A stretch of 64,000 nt of DNA, taken from the NCBI RefSeq assembly GCF_014695385.1, contig NZ_JACJOD010000032.1, positions 1-64,000 of the forward strand, given 5' to 3'. The notes beneath the pieces were generated by a model. It was not told the DNA's origin, ran no database searches, and saw only the letters and a list, made by a program, of their open reading frames with translations. The position numbers were made by a program, and so were the translations under genes. This document shows, piece by piece, positions 18,559-25,689 of the stretch (within the stretch, counting starts at the first letter, position 1; every line of letters starts with the position of its first letter). The stretch is from Trichocoleus sp. FACHB-46. Lineage in GTDB: Bacteria; Cyanobacteriota; Cyanobacteriia; FACHB-46.

Positions 18559-18735
18559 GCAAACAGCCTCTCAACCGGGATATGGCCTTTGAAAATAGCG
18601 TGATCGATAGCGATCCTAGAGACTCTTTCAGTCCCGTAAACCGGGATATGGCCTTTGCAACTCCGTAACTGCTCCAGCGCCTCGTCAGCGTCTGCAAACT
18701 TTCAGTCCCGTAAACCGGGATATGGCCTTTGCAAC
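18559..18735 (-). CRISPR. Short type I-D CRISPR array, two spacers, degenerate last repeat
   Basis: Two identical 37-bp repeats lie at 18625-18661 and 18699-18735. On the minus strand each starts GTTGCAAAGGCC and ends ACGGGACTGAAAG, matching the GGGACTGAAA(C/G) 3' handle typical of type I-D. A third, degenerate copy at 18559-18595 keeps the first two thirds (AAAGGCCATATCCCGGTT) but has a different 3' part, as expected of the trailer end. Spacers are 37 nt (18662-18698) and 29 nt (18596-18624). The array reads in the same direction as the cas genes and lies downstream of cas6. Confidence 0.9.
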
Positions 18736-18923
18736 CGAGGCTTCAAAAAGACAGTTGGTGAAAGGTTTCTAGAAACGATTTTGGCAAACCTCGAATTGAA
18801 ATGTCAAATACTGCTTTCAAATGACTTACCATCGTTTTTCTATCCAAACTTAAAAACCGAAAAGCCTTATCCGCTAAGGGCTCTACTAATTATGATATAG
18901 CTCCTGGGATTTTGAATCACGCT
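18736..18923 (-). promoter_or_regulatory. Putative CRISPR leader between cas6 and the array
   Basis: This AT-rich 188-bp stretch separates the cas6 stop from the first repeat in the minus-strand direction. It contains a TATCATAATTAG-like -10 candidate near 18885-18898 and no credible gene. It is where a crRNA promoter would be expected. The assignment is by position only. Confidence 0.45.
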
Positions 18924-19769
18924 TTAGCTTGCCAAAGATTGCATCATGTTGGGGGCAATCTGATCCAATCTCGTTTGTCCCATTCCCATCGCTGTTTTTC
19001 GCCCTACGCCAGAAAAGAAGGCAAAATGAGCTAATATCGTAGCGGCTTTTGCCTGTTCTGGGTCGGGAAATCGGTATGTAACCCAACCCACTGCTCCAAG
19101 TTCAACTGAGTTTTTGATTTTTACCTTTTCGGTTCTCAGCTCATAATCAGAAACCCACCCATTCCAATGAATTTTAGGAAGCTTTAGGTTTTCTGGGGCA
19201 AACGCATTCCATCGGCGATATAAGCTGCCAAATGCTGCTTCAAGTAAAGGAAAGGCTTGAATTCCCTGCCCGGTATTCAGCTTGAAGCTAACTGGAGAAA
19301 GATACTTCAATGTCAGCTCGTTCAAGATGAGCGGCGTTTTAGCAAGCAAAGTATAACTAGATGAACAAACCCATAAATCAGTGCTGGGCAACATGTTGAT
19401 GCTTTGAATGACAAAGGGGAATTCCGCCAAAGAGAATGGTGTGTCTTCCAATTTTTGGAACCCCTCTAGAAGTGGTTTCATAAGATTTCCACTCAATAGT
19501 CCAATCCGAAAGTGGAATTCATTTCCTGCCTTTGCCTCCGTTTCTTGGCGTTTACTCATTAATCCGGAGATAATAAAGGGTGACTCTTGGCTCTTGTGAA
19601 TTGCTTCAGAAACGTTTGGGTCACCCTGACGAAACCACTCCAAGACTTGGGCATGAATGGCTCGATTGCAGGCCGAGGGCAAAGGTCCACTCCTAGCAGC
19701 TCTCAAATGAATAACCAGAGTTTGTAGCGTTTCAGGCTCAACAGAGAGCAGGGGCATAATTGGCTCCAT
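18924..19769 (-). CDS. cas6: Cas6 crRNA-processing endoribonuclease (type I-D)
   Basis: This 281-residue protein has a Cas6 fold: an N-terminal ferredoxin-like start (LQTLVIHLRAARSGPLPS), AIHAQVLEWF, and the C-terminal glycine-rich loop GVGRKTAMGMGQ at about residues 257-268, which binds the repeat. Cas6 cuts the pre-crRNA within the repeat and stays on the 3' end. The gene is the last of the operon and overlaps the end of csc1 by about 30 bases (about 20 if Met5 is used), indicating coupled translation. It looks intact, unlike csc2 and cas10d upstream, so crRNA processing may persist even if the surveillance complex fails. Confidence 0.9.
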   Translation of the reverse strand: MEPIMPLLSVEPETLQTLVIHLRAARSGPLPSACNRAIHAQVLEWFRQGDPNVSEAIHKSQESPFIISGLMSKRQETEAKAGNEFHFRIGLLSGNLMKPLLEGFQKLEDTPFSLAEFPFVIQSINMLPSTDLWVCSSSYTLLAKTPLILNELTLKYLSPVSFKLNTGQGIQAFPLLEAAFGSLYRRWNAFAPENLKLPKIHWNGWVSDYELRTEKVKIKNSVELGAVGWVTYRFPDPEQAKAATILAHFAFFSGVGRKTAMGMGQTRLDQIAPNMMQSLAS

Positions 19770-20523
19770 ATGCTATTCCGCTTGGTAAGCAAATTTGGTT
19801 TGGCAATTCTTCTAGGGCTCGCCATTTTGCTGGTACTTCGTGCTCAAGCGGTCGATCAATTTTCCAGTAGTCACCGGATAGTTGGGCTTGACTTAACAGG
19901 CTCACAGGGGGCATAACAATCCGGTTGTATGACAGTAAGCGAGTTGAACTGGGCAAATCTATAGGATTCAAGGGATGCTGGCAAGTATAGTCACCTGATT
20001 CTTGGTTGATCCTCACTTCAGGAATCAATTTTGTCTCCACTCGTATCTTGGCTGCCCACTTACCCAACCTGATCCAACGAGGAATCTGAACGATTTCAGG
20101 AGCAATAATATAAGTTTTGTAGGTGCTGCCTACTGCTAGTTCTTTTGCTCGTCCGTAGCTAAGAGGATAGTTACGATCGTTCCCCTTCCCTCCTAATGGT
20201 CTGGACTTCTCATGATAAGCAGCTTGAGATACTTTAAAGGTGTTGACCTGATAAGAGTACCGTATCGGTAAAGCTGGGAAGACGTAGATACCTGATTCAT
20301 TCAAGCTGAGTAAATTTTGCTCATTATCAGCCTCTAGGTAGCCGGGGCGCTGAGCGATCGCACCTTCCAAGCGGTAAGGTCTGGGAATGTAGGTGCCTTC
20401 GAACAGGGCATAGCTAAGTGCCCAGTTATGAAGGTATTTCTCCGTCTCATAGAGGGTGCCCATTTCACGCGAGGCAAAGAAGACATTGTCGTGGAGAGTT
20501 AGATGGCATAGATAGAGAACCAT
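19738..20523 (-). CDS. csc1: Csc1 (Cas5d), type I-D Cascade subunit
   Basis: This protein of about 261 residues begins MVLYLCHLTLHDNVFFASREMG, a normal Csc1 start with the RAMP-type first strand. Other Csc1 features are YETEKYLHNWALSYAL and YIIAPE...RWIRLGKWAAKIRVE. Cas5d caps the 5' handle of the crRNA in the type I-D complex. The start at 20523 was preferred over a TTG at 20538; it lies 12 bp after the csc2 stop codon. The length is normal for the family. No damage was seen. Confidence 0.85.
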   Translation of the reverse strand: MVLYLCHLTLHDNVFFASREMGTLYETEKYLHNWALSYALFEGTYIPRPYRLEGAIAQRPGYLEADNEQNLLSLNESGIYVFPALPIRYSYQVNTFKVSQAAYHEKSRPLGGKGNDRNYPLSYGRAKELAVGSTYKTYIIAPEIVQIPRWIRLGKWAAKIRVETKLIPEVRINQESGDYTCQHPLNPIDLPSSTRLLSYNRIVMPPVSLLSQAQLSGDYWKIDRPLEHEVPAKWRALEELPNQICLPSGIAYGANYAPALC

Positions 20524-20534
20524 TCGAGTACCTC

Positions 20535-21370
20535 TCAAATAGAAGATCCTTGCCTTGCTTTTTTCTTCCGTTCAGGAAAGAGAGCCCCATAACTTTCGGA
20601 GTAGGACTGGGTCTGCTGGTAAAGGGTAGTCATAATGGTTCGCAGTTTCACCTCGTCCTGATAAATGCCAGTGACTTCTTCCAGAAGTTGTTCTAGCTCA
20701 AATCCAAAAACTGTGGTGCTGCGAACGGGCTCCTGCTTCAAACAAGTTTCTGCAACTATTGCTGCTTCCTGCCGAAGTTCCCCAATCGATACGTGAATAT
20801 CACCCTTTGTGTTCAAGGCATCATAGAGTGCTTGAGTGAAATGCAGGTTGCTGAAGATTTCGCCATCACAGAAGGCAAGACCAACAATGTGATTGGTCAT
20901 CGTCCCAGTTCGAGATTGAAACTGCGATGGGAGACTTCATATGGACTGAGTGAGAACCCGGAGTCTGAGTAAACCTTAGACCGCTCTGATCCTTTGTCGC
21001 CAATGCCAAATCCATAAAGGATACAATCTGGACATCTTTTGCATGATTTCTGACCGTTGTATTCGCAAAAGCCAGTCTCGCCCTCTACATCACTGGTTAA
21101 GCCTAGCGATCGCAACAATTGCCGTCCTACCAGCCGTTCTGGTGTCACCTGCTTGCGCTTAAACATAACTAATCGGCTGATCAATTGCCTAGATTTTTCA
21201 TCCTCAGAGTTTAAGCCTGCTTGAGTTCGGGCCGTATTGAGCACCCCATCCGTTTGAAAGACCGGAAATGATTGGCTGTGACGTACCAGGAAAACGTGAA
21301 CATACTTCCCCGATGCCAAACGGGGAAAAGCAGGATGGAATTGAGGTTTCAGATTTTCTAAGACACTCAT
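20535..21370 (-). pseudogene. csc2: csc2 (cas7d) disrupted by internal deletion and frame change
   Basis: Two frames cover the gene: 21370-20897 (157 aa, N-terminal part with CEYNGQKSCKRCPDC and YSDSGFSLSPYEVSHRSFN) and 20900-20535 (121 aa, starting MTNHIVGLAFCDGEIFSN). In the second frame the bases just before this ATG still read SRTGT, which in ordinary Csc2 precedes the NHxVxxAFCDGEIFSN motif. The roughly 60-70 residues normally found between SFN and RTGT are absent, and the frame shifts near 20915. The simplest reading is a deletion of about 190-200 bp. Csc2 is the backbone of the type I-D complex, so loss should abolish crRNA-guided targeting unless the two halves assemble. A genuinely split gene is less likely but possible, since the overlap is an ATGA. 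Confidence 0.75.
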
Positions 21371-22233
21371 AACTGTGCTCCTTCAACTTCCTGCTTTTTC
21401 GTTTTGGGTTTAGTTTCCTCCATTGCCAATAAGCGGTAAGCAAACTCGGCACCTGATTTAATCCGGCTGCGGTGTTCTTGCAGAAGGGCGCGATCGCCCT
21501 TGTATTGCCCCAGAAATAAATCGTTGACACAGGTGCTTACGAACTGGTGAACTGCCTGTATTTCGTTATTGACACGAATTTCAATCGATAAAGAGTGATC
21601 CTTGACGAGAGGACGTCTCTTGGGCTCCTGCCGTCTCAGAGCGTCATGTAATCGTTCCGATGTTTGCAATATTAGGGTTTCGATCGGTAAATCGCTGGGA
21701 GTTGACAGGATATCTTCTAAAACCTTTGATAGGGGAAGGAGAATCGCGTAGGTTGATTTCGCTACATGGACTTGATAGAACACTCGATATTCCTGAACTA
21801 ACCGTTGAGTTATGTCAAGTTGTTGTTTCATAGCCGGATTTCCTGCTGTCCAAATCTGGGCAAATTTCCAGTATCTTTGAACTATTTCATCGGAAAGGAC
21901 TGGAAAAGATGCATGGGCAAGACTAAAAATAGCTAAGACATCGTCTGTAATTGCGTGTACAGTACCAGGAAAAGCTTGCCAACGAGGGTCAGGAGGCTTC
22001 GACCGACAGTCAAGATGAACGCTGTAAGCAATCAATAAACGATTAAGCCAATCACTCAGGTGTTTGACCTGTCCCTTTCTCTCCTCTTCCAGATGAATGC
22101 GGGTTGGCAAATCTAACAGGTTCCAGAAGCTAGCGGGTCCATCCACCTGAACTGTTGTTAGAAATTCGCTATCGCTATCTCTGTTGTAGGGTGGTGCAGA
22201 ACTGGTGGTAGCGGTTACTTTAATGCCTAGCAC
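21367..22233 (-). CDS. Cas10d C-terminal part, including Cas11d small subunit region
   Basis: This 288-residue frame opens at GTG 22233. Homology extends further upstream in the same frame (DAWIEPAFLAIALPLVLG), joining the end of the cas10d frame after a one-base shift at 22287-22291. It carries the Cas10d C-terminal region (DDVLAIFSLAHASFPV, GNPAMKQQLD). In type I-D systems the small subunit Cas11d is translated from an internal start in cas10d. Met135 at 21831, preceded by AGGAAA about 9 bases away, is a good candidate and gives 154 residues. So Cas11d could be made even though the full-length fusion frame is broken. The gene overlaps csc2 by four bases. Confidence 0.7.
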   Translation of the reverse strand: MLGIKVTATTSSAPPYNRDSDSEFLTTVQVDGPASFWNLLDLPTRIHLEEERKGQVKHLSDWLNRLLIAYSVHLDCRSKPPDPRWQAFPGTVHAITDDVLAIFSLAHASFPVLSDEIVQRYWKFAQIWTAGNPAMKQQLDITQRLVQEYRVFYQVHVAKSTYAILLPLSKVLEDILSTPSDLPIETLILQTSERLHDALRRQEPKRRPLVKDHSLSIEIRVNNEIQAVHQFVSTCVNDLFLGQYKGDRALLQEHRSRIKSGAEFAYRLLAMEETKPKTKKQEVEGAQL

Positions 22234-22264
22234 CAGTGGAAGTGCGATCGCCAGAAATGCAGGT

Positions 22265-24271
22265 TCAATCCAGGCATCTGTCGTTGTTTTTCCCCTTTGT
22301 AGTGGTGTAAGTCATTGCCAGGAAAGTGAGGTTGTGCTGACTCTCCTCGTTAGAGTTGAGCTCATTTTTCAACCAGGGATAGAAGCGCAAAGCATTGGCA
22401 TCCATCCCATGCTCCTGCCAGAACCGGCGAATTTTCCATAGATTGACTCGTTCGAGTTGCTTGGCCAGGATATGAATGACTTTTGTAACCGGAGGAGCGT
22501 GAGCAAAGGTAGGAGAAAAATATAAAAAAACGGGCTGTCGCTCTTCCAGTTTGCCTGGAGAAAATGACCAGAATGCCTGCCGTAAGAGCATCTCTAATGA
22601 CCAGATTTTAGAAATGCCTCGCTTCAGTTGCCGCCCTCCTAACGGATTTTTGTTGCTATACTGCTGGGGCTTAAAGGGGACAACTGAAGCCATTTGAGCT
22701 TCTGAGACGAATTCACCAGAGCTGAGGGAGCAAATCGGTTGTCTAGCAGCTTTTGTCTTCGCAGCCATATACGTTGCCAATTCATGTTCGAAGGATGACT
22801 CTGGGCTATCCCATCCTGGTAACTCTAAATATTGAACCAAGTAGCGATCGAAGGCTTCACGAGTGGCACTGGTTAGAACTGGAAAGAGTTTTTTCTCCTC
22901 AGCCCAGATTGTTAACCGGCTAGCTATTTCTTGAAGTTTTCTAGTGACAGATCTCAAATCTAAGTGAGGGCTGTTAGCGACATAATAAGCGGCTGCATGA
23001 TACCAGCCCAAATTCACTCCTCCTGTATGAATCTGAGCTTGCTCCCAAGTGATAGCAGATTGAATGCCCAATTGTTCCAGAATCCACGCAATGAACTCTG
23101 AATTGCTTCTAAAAAACTGCTTTTGCAAGAAAATGATAAATTCTGCAATGCGATCGCTTCTCAAATCTGCACCTTGAGACAGGAATTTCCGCTCTAATGT
23201 AGTGATACTTAAATTCATGAGGCGTTTAGGTGTTGCAGGATCGATTTCATTTTTAATCGTGGCTTCAACGATACTAGGCAAACCCTGAATCAACTGGGCT
23301 GGAGAAAGGAGTTCGAGGATTTGAGGTGCTGCTTTTAATCCCTTTCCGTCTCGCTTGAATCCAATCTCTCCCACTAACATGTTGGTCACCAATTGGTCAC
23401 TAATCTGTTCCCATATAAATTGCTGGAGATCCATGCGATTGAGTAAGTTGAAACCTCGTGGTGCAAGGTAGACAACCCCTTCGGTAAAGCATAGAATTGG
23501 TTGCCAATTCAACTTCTCAGTGAAGTTCAGGACAGCATTATGGATGCTGTTAGTGAGCAGTCCAGTACAGTTACGGAGACGGTGATAGATTAGAGTGCGA
23601 TCGATCCCCAATTCCTTCAGCAGCGCTGGCAAGCGATCACCTGCCGATGTAGTAACAATATCGACAGGACTAGTGAGTTGAGCGGCGATTGTACTAAATG
23701 AGAGTAACGGGTGCAGAGTGAGCCTCAGACGCTGGTCAGGGACTCTGAAACCATTTCTCTTAGCTGAGGTATTATTGTCTGAATTTTGAAGAGTAATTTG
23801 AGTGAGATAATCAATCTCTGGCAAGTACTCACGCCACTGTGGCCAAAACATATCCAGATTGAGTACTTCTCCTAGATTAATATCTGGAGTAAGCAGTGGA
23901 GCTGTTACTCTGCTTGAATAGCAACTGTTATACCCCTGCAAGGTAAACCACACACAGAGTAAGCATTTCTCATCCTTAGATAGTGCGAGTTCTTCATTCA
24001 GAAGAGGGATTAAGCTCCAAACGATTAGCAGGCTATTCAAGATATTAATCAGTAGACTTTGGTTTAAATGTTTATCACTACTGATCAACTGTCTCGTTTG
24101 GTTTTGCTCTTGCGTTAGCGTTTTCCAGTAACTTTTTGTCCTACAAAACGTAGATGCTCTTCCAAACTCTTGTTCTACAGCAGGTAGTACTACATTGATG
24201 TAGTTAAATAGTACCGAATCAAGGCTGTGCGGTAGAGTTTCGAGCAGGAGGGTTTGGAGAAGAGTTTTCAT
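22265..24271 (-). CDS. cas10d: Cas10d (Csc3) large subunit, N-terminal 668 residues, HD motif lost
   Basis: This first gene of the Cas operon encodes most of Cas10d. The N-terminal domain shows LNEELALSKDEKCLLCVWFTLQGYN (about 91-115), where the HD-nuclease family has LHDLNK; both His and Asp are replaced (LQGYN at 111-115), so no target cleavage is expected, as in other CASTs. The frame ends ...TTKGKNNDRCLD at 22265. In a +1 frame the text would continue TTDAWIEPAFL, so an extra A in the A5 run (22287-22291) has split the gene. This could be a mutation, a sequencing error or slippage-corrected expression. It is divergent from tniQ. Confidence 0.8.
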   Translation of the reverse strand: MKTLLQTLLLETLPHSLDSVLFNYINVVLPAVEQEFGRASTFCRTKSYWKTLTQEQNQTRQLISSDKHLNQSLLINILNSLLIVWSLIPLLNEELALSKDEKCLLCVWFTLQGYNSCYSSRVTAPLLTPDINLGEVLNLDMFWPQWREYLPEIDYLTQITLQNSDNNTSAKRNGFRVPDQRLRLTLHPLLSFSTIAAQLTSPVDIVTTSAGDRLPALLKELGIDRTLIYHRLRNCTGLLTNSIHNAVLNFTEKLNWQPILCFTEGVVYLAPRGFNLLNRMDLQQFIWEQISDQLVTNMLVGEIGFKRDGKGLKAAPQILELLSPAQLIQGLPSIVEATIKNEIDPATPKRLMNLSITTLERKFLSQGADLRSDRIAEFIIFLQKQFFRSNSEFIAWILEQLGIQSAITWEQAQIHTGGVNLGWYHAAAYYVANSPHLDLRSVTRKLQEIASRLTIWAEEKKLFPVLTSATREAFDRYLVQYLELPGWDSPESSFEHELATYMAAKTKAARQPICSLSSGEFVSEAQMASVVPFKPQQYSNKNPLGGRQLKRGISKIWSLEMLLRQAFWSFSPGKLEERQPVFLYFSPTFAHAPPVTKVIHILAKQLERVNLWKIRRFWQEHGMDANALRFYPWLKNELNSNEESQHNLTFLAMTYTTTKGKNNDRCLD

Positions 24272-24383
24272 GGCAGACCAAAATAGAGTTTAAGGCTGCT
24301 AATTCTCCTAATATTAAGGTGAAAACCTGAAAAAGCCAGAAAGATAACACTTTCTCTTGAATTAAATTTTGCTAATAGTTTCA

Positions 24384-24418
24384 GAAAATTGTCTTGTCTC
24401 TGAGACAAGACAATTTTC
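24384..24418. promoter_or_regulatory. Perfect 17-bp inverted repeat between cas10d and tniQ
   Basis: Arms GAAAATTGTCTTGTCTC and GAGACAAGACAATTTTC flank a single T. It lies 113 bp before the cas10d start and 208 bp before tniQ, in the divergent promoter region. A related partial copy, TGTCTTGTCTCTATGAC, lies at 24508-24524. A dimeric repressor site controlling both operons is the likeliest role. As RNA it would be a hairpin with a one-base loop, which is unfavourable, so a DNA operator is preferred. Confidence 0.65.
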
Positions 24419-24626
24419 GATAGAATCACAATAAGGAGCAATATTTTCTTTGTTGATTTTGTGATGTTATAGATAAAAACAATTTGTGCTTCATTTTGAA
24501 TGGAATCTGTCTTGTCTCTATGACGAATTGCGAGAAGAATCATATTGGAAATCAATATTTTTTTAATTGTTTCTGTACTATTAAAGAGGTTAAATAGAAA
24601 GAGGCCTCATAGTAGCAACAAGCTAG

Positions 24627-25373
24627 ATGGTTATAAGTTTTGAGAAGTTAAACCTTCCAACTATCCCAAAGCGAAGTAGACTTTATCACTTAGATCCGCT
24701 CAAGATTGGCACCCCATATGTTGAAGGCCTAATCAGCTATATTTGCCGTCTAGCTGAAGCTCATTGTGTTTCTCCAGGTATTCTCATAAAGAAAGAGATT
24801 CTGCCCAGCTTTCGGAAAAATTACAGTATTAGTGTTGGAGGGGCTTATGCATTGCAGGAGAATGGCAATAATGTTCTGGTATCTTATTTACCCAAACTAC
24901 CCTCTCGGAAAAATTTGAATGAGTATGGGCTGCTAGCTTGGCAGTACCTTGAAGGACTTAAGCCTATAACAATGAGGGAAGATTTAGAAGCATTAGTGAT
25001 TCCTCTTGAAGCTTCCAAAATCTTGCCGAGAATAGTGGATAGTGACCTAACAAGGGATTTACGAGCTTGGTGCCCTGAATGTTTTCAGGCATGGCGTACA
25101 ATCAATCATCTCATTTACGAACCACTTCTCTGGTCAATTGCTGCTATCACTATTTGTCCTGAACATCACAAACTCTTACAGTCTCGATGTCCACACTGTA
25201 ATAAGTCACAGCGACCACTCACAGCTAGAATGCGTGTTGCTCACTGTTCTCAATGTATAGGTTGGCTTGGTGTTCGCTTAGGGCCAGCATCCGAAAAAGA
25301 ACTTGCAACTGCAACAGACCTTGAGGGGCATCTTGAGATTGCCAAGCACGTCATGGAAATACTAAGCCTTTAG
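24627..25373 (+). CDS. tniQ: TniQ, short form, links TnsC to the Cas complex
   Basis: This 248-residue TniQ-family protein has the N-terminal signature RLYHLDPLKIGTPYVEGLISYICRLAEAHC and a zinc-finger part with CPECFQAW, CPEHHKLL, CPHC and CSQC. It lacks the long C-terminal HTH arm of TnsD proteins. In type I CASTs the short TniQ binds the Cas effector and recruits TnsC to the crRNA-matched DNA. It is divergent from the cas10d operon, sharing the 355-bp promoter region, and is followed by a 91-bp MITE-like insertion before tnsAB. The start ATG gives a normal N-terminus. Confidence 0.88.
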   Translation: MVISFEKLNLPTIPKRSRLYHLDPLKIGTPYVEGLISYICRLAEAHCVSPGILIKKEILPSFRKNYSISVGGAYALQENGNNVLVSYLPKLPSRKNLNEYGLLAWQYLEGLKPITMREDLEALVIPLEASKILPRIVDSDLTRDLRAWCPECFQAWRTINHLIYEPLLWSIAAITICPEHHKLLQSRCPHCNKSQRPLTARMRVAHCSQCIGWLGVRLGPASEKELATATDLEGHLEIAKHVMEILSL

Positions 25374-25380
25374 AAATTCC

Positions 25381-25471
25381 GGCGTTGCTGAGTCAAGGTA
25401 TGAGTCAAATGCTGTAAACCCTGAAAACCTGTTCAAAACTTTTTAAAATCATACTTCTATTCAGCAACACC
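25381..25471. repeat. MITE-like 91-bp element between tniQ and tnsAB
   Basis: The ends are imperfect 23-bp inverted repeats: GGCGTTGCTGAGTCAAGGTATGA at 25381 and, reading inwards from 25471, GGTGTTGCTGAATAGAAGTATGA (18 of 23 positions match). I recall such ends from cyanobacterial IS elements. There is no coding capacity. It starts 8 bp after the tniQ stop, so it may act as a terminator or separate tniQ expression from tnsAB. Confidence 0.55.
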
Positions 25472-25539
25472 GAATTTTTTTGTAGAAATATCAAAACAAC
25501 AGGTCTCAGATTTAAAGCTTTTCAAGAAAGAGCTATTCA

Positions 25540-25565
25540 ACCTAAACAAGTGATTAGGTTTAGGT
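25540..25565. promoter_or_regulatory. Inverted repeat upstream of tnsAB
   Basis: ACCTAAAC and GTTTAGGT flank a 10-base centre, 125 bp before the tnsAB start, in a gene-free AT-rich region. The rest of 25472-25689 holds no gene and a GGAGGG Shine-Dalgarno just before the ATG. A regulator site is plausible; the evidence is symmetry and position only. Confidence 0.35.
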
Positions 25566-25689
25566 CAATTATCAATAGTAGAAGGGGAATGATTGGCGAT
25601 GTCTGCTAGGCAAAGGATATGCAGGAAATTTCAAACTTTTCTGTAGAGTACAACCTTTCAAAAAGTTCTAATTCGGAGGGATAATACTC

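Noticed and set aside
20535-21370. Reading the csc2 halves as two genuine small genes
   Set aside because: The residues before the second start still read SRTGT in frame with it, which matches the interior of Csc2. This points to a deletion, though a split gene was not excluded.
24268-24555. A 95-residue minus-strand frame just before cas10d
   Set aside because: It overlaps the palindrome and the divergent promoter, has no recognisable domain and a composition like translated intergenic DNA.
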